DNA of 64,000 bases, taken from NCBI GenBank assembly GCA_019722365.1, contig JADFUC010000559.1, positions 620,001 through 684,000 of the forward strand, written 5' to 3'. The translations under genes were made by a program, and so were the position numbers. Source of the DNA: Lithospermum erythrorhizon. Its lineage: Eukaryota; Streptophyta; Magnoliopsida; Boraginales; Boraginaceae. This document shows, one piece after another, positions 63,763 through 64,000 of the stretch (the stretch's first letter is position 1; every line of letters starts with the position of its first letter). Below the pieces are notes generated by a model, which saw only the letters and a program-made list of their open reading frames with translations, had not been told where the DNA came from and searched no databases.

Positions 63763-64000
63763 CTGCATACAAATGCAAACACCTAATCTCATCAACATAA
63801 TACAATTAGATATTAATTTTCGTTAAGTTTTTCAAATGCCAACTTTGGTTGAAGCTAATTATTTCTAATCAACATTAGTTTTTAATTATACTAGTTAGTA
63901 GTCTTGCATTGAATGACGGGTAAGGCAGTGTTACATTTAATAGTTAGTCAGTTACTCTTATAAAAAAAACGATGGCATATGAGAGTGCGTGAAATAAATG

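Overview
This is nuclear DNA of a flowering plant. Its genes are split by AT-rich introns with consensus GT/AG borders, the families are plant-specific (SWEET, type-B ARR, COBRA-like, R2R3-MYB, PPR, HIPP, PR-10), intergenic space is long and AT-rich, and decayed plant transposons are present. Recurrent short 'tactccgta'-type sequence and the protein sequences suggest a core eudicot, perhaps Caryophyllales; the species cannot be fixed from the sequence alone.

Layout. 1-5.6 kb: a DUF740/OCTOPUS-like-related gene (-) and a SWEET16/17-type sugar transporter (-) whose first exons look degenerate. 9.3-10.9 kb: a MATE/DTX transporter (-). 10.9-18.4 kb: gene-poor. 18.4-19.6 kb: a heavy-metal-associated isoprenylated protein (-). 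21.4-22.2 kb: a PR-10/Bet v 1-like gene (-), followed by tRNA-Thr(AGU) (+) at 22.75 kb. 22.8-28.0 kb: AT-rich, empty. 28.0-32.1 kb: a complete type-B response regulator (+) with an unusual repeat-filled first intron. 33.3-36.4 kb: a long COBRA-like GPI-anchored protein (-), tail-to-tail with the ARR. 38.3-40.7 kb: a decayed LINE (+). 41.2-44.1 kb: an R2R3-MYB of the flavonol-regulator type (-). 44.1-53.7 kb: a transposon-rich block with an LTR-like stretch and a CACTA element carrying a broken TNP2 transposase. 58.1-60.2 kb: an intronless mitochondrial-type PPR gene resembling PPR40 (-). 61.0 kb to the window end: a GH3 beta-xylosidase (-) whose first exon lies beyond the right edge.

Exon borders were set by hand from splice consensus, reading frame and family alignment. 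Every intact multi-exon model closes in frame: 370 aa DUF740-like, 490 aa MATE, 324 aa HIPP, 160 aa PR-10, 669 aa ARR, 644 aa COBL, 357 aa MYB, and 634 aa of BXL inside the window.

The genes do not form a pathway or cluster; this is an ordinary gene neighbourhood interrupted by transposons. I found no convincing new biological system. The points most worth a second look are the ARR intron 1 array, which copies the exon 1/5' splice site several times, the apparent 5' decay of the SWEET gene, the HNYN repeat in the HIPP tail, a strong G-quadruplex motif at 12.9 kb, and the composite CACTA element.
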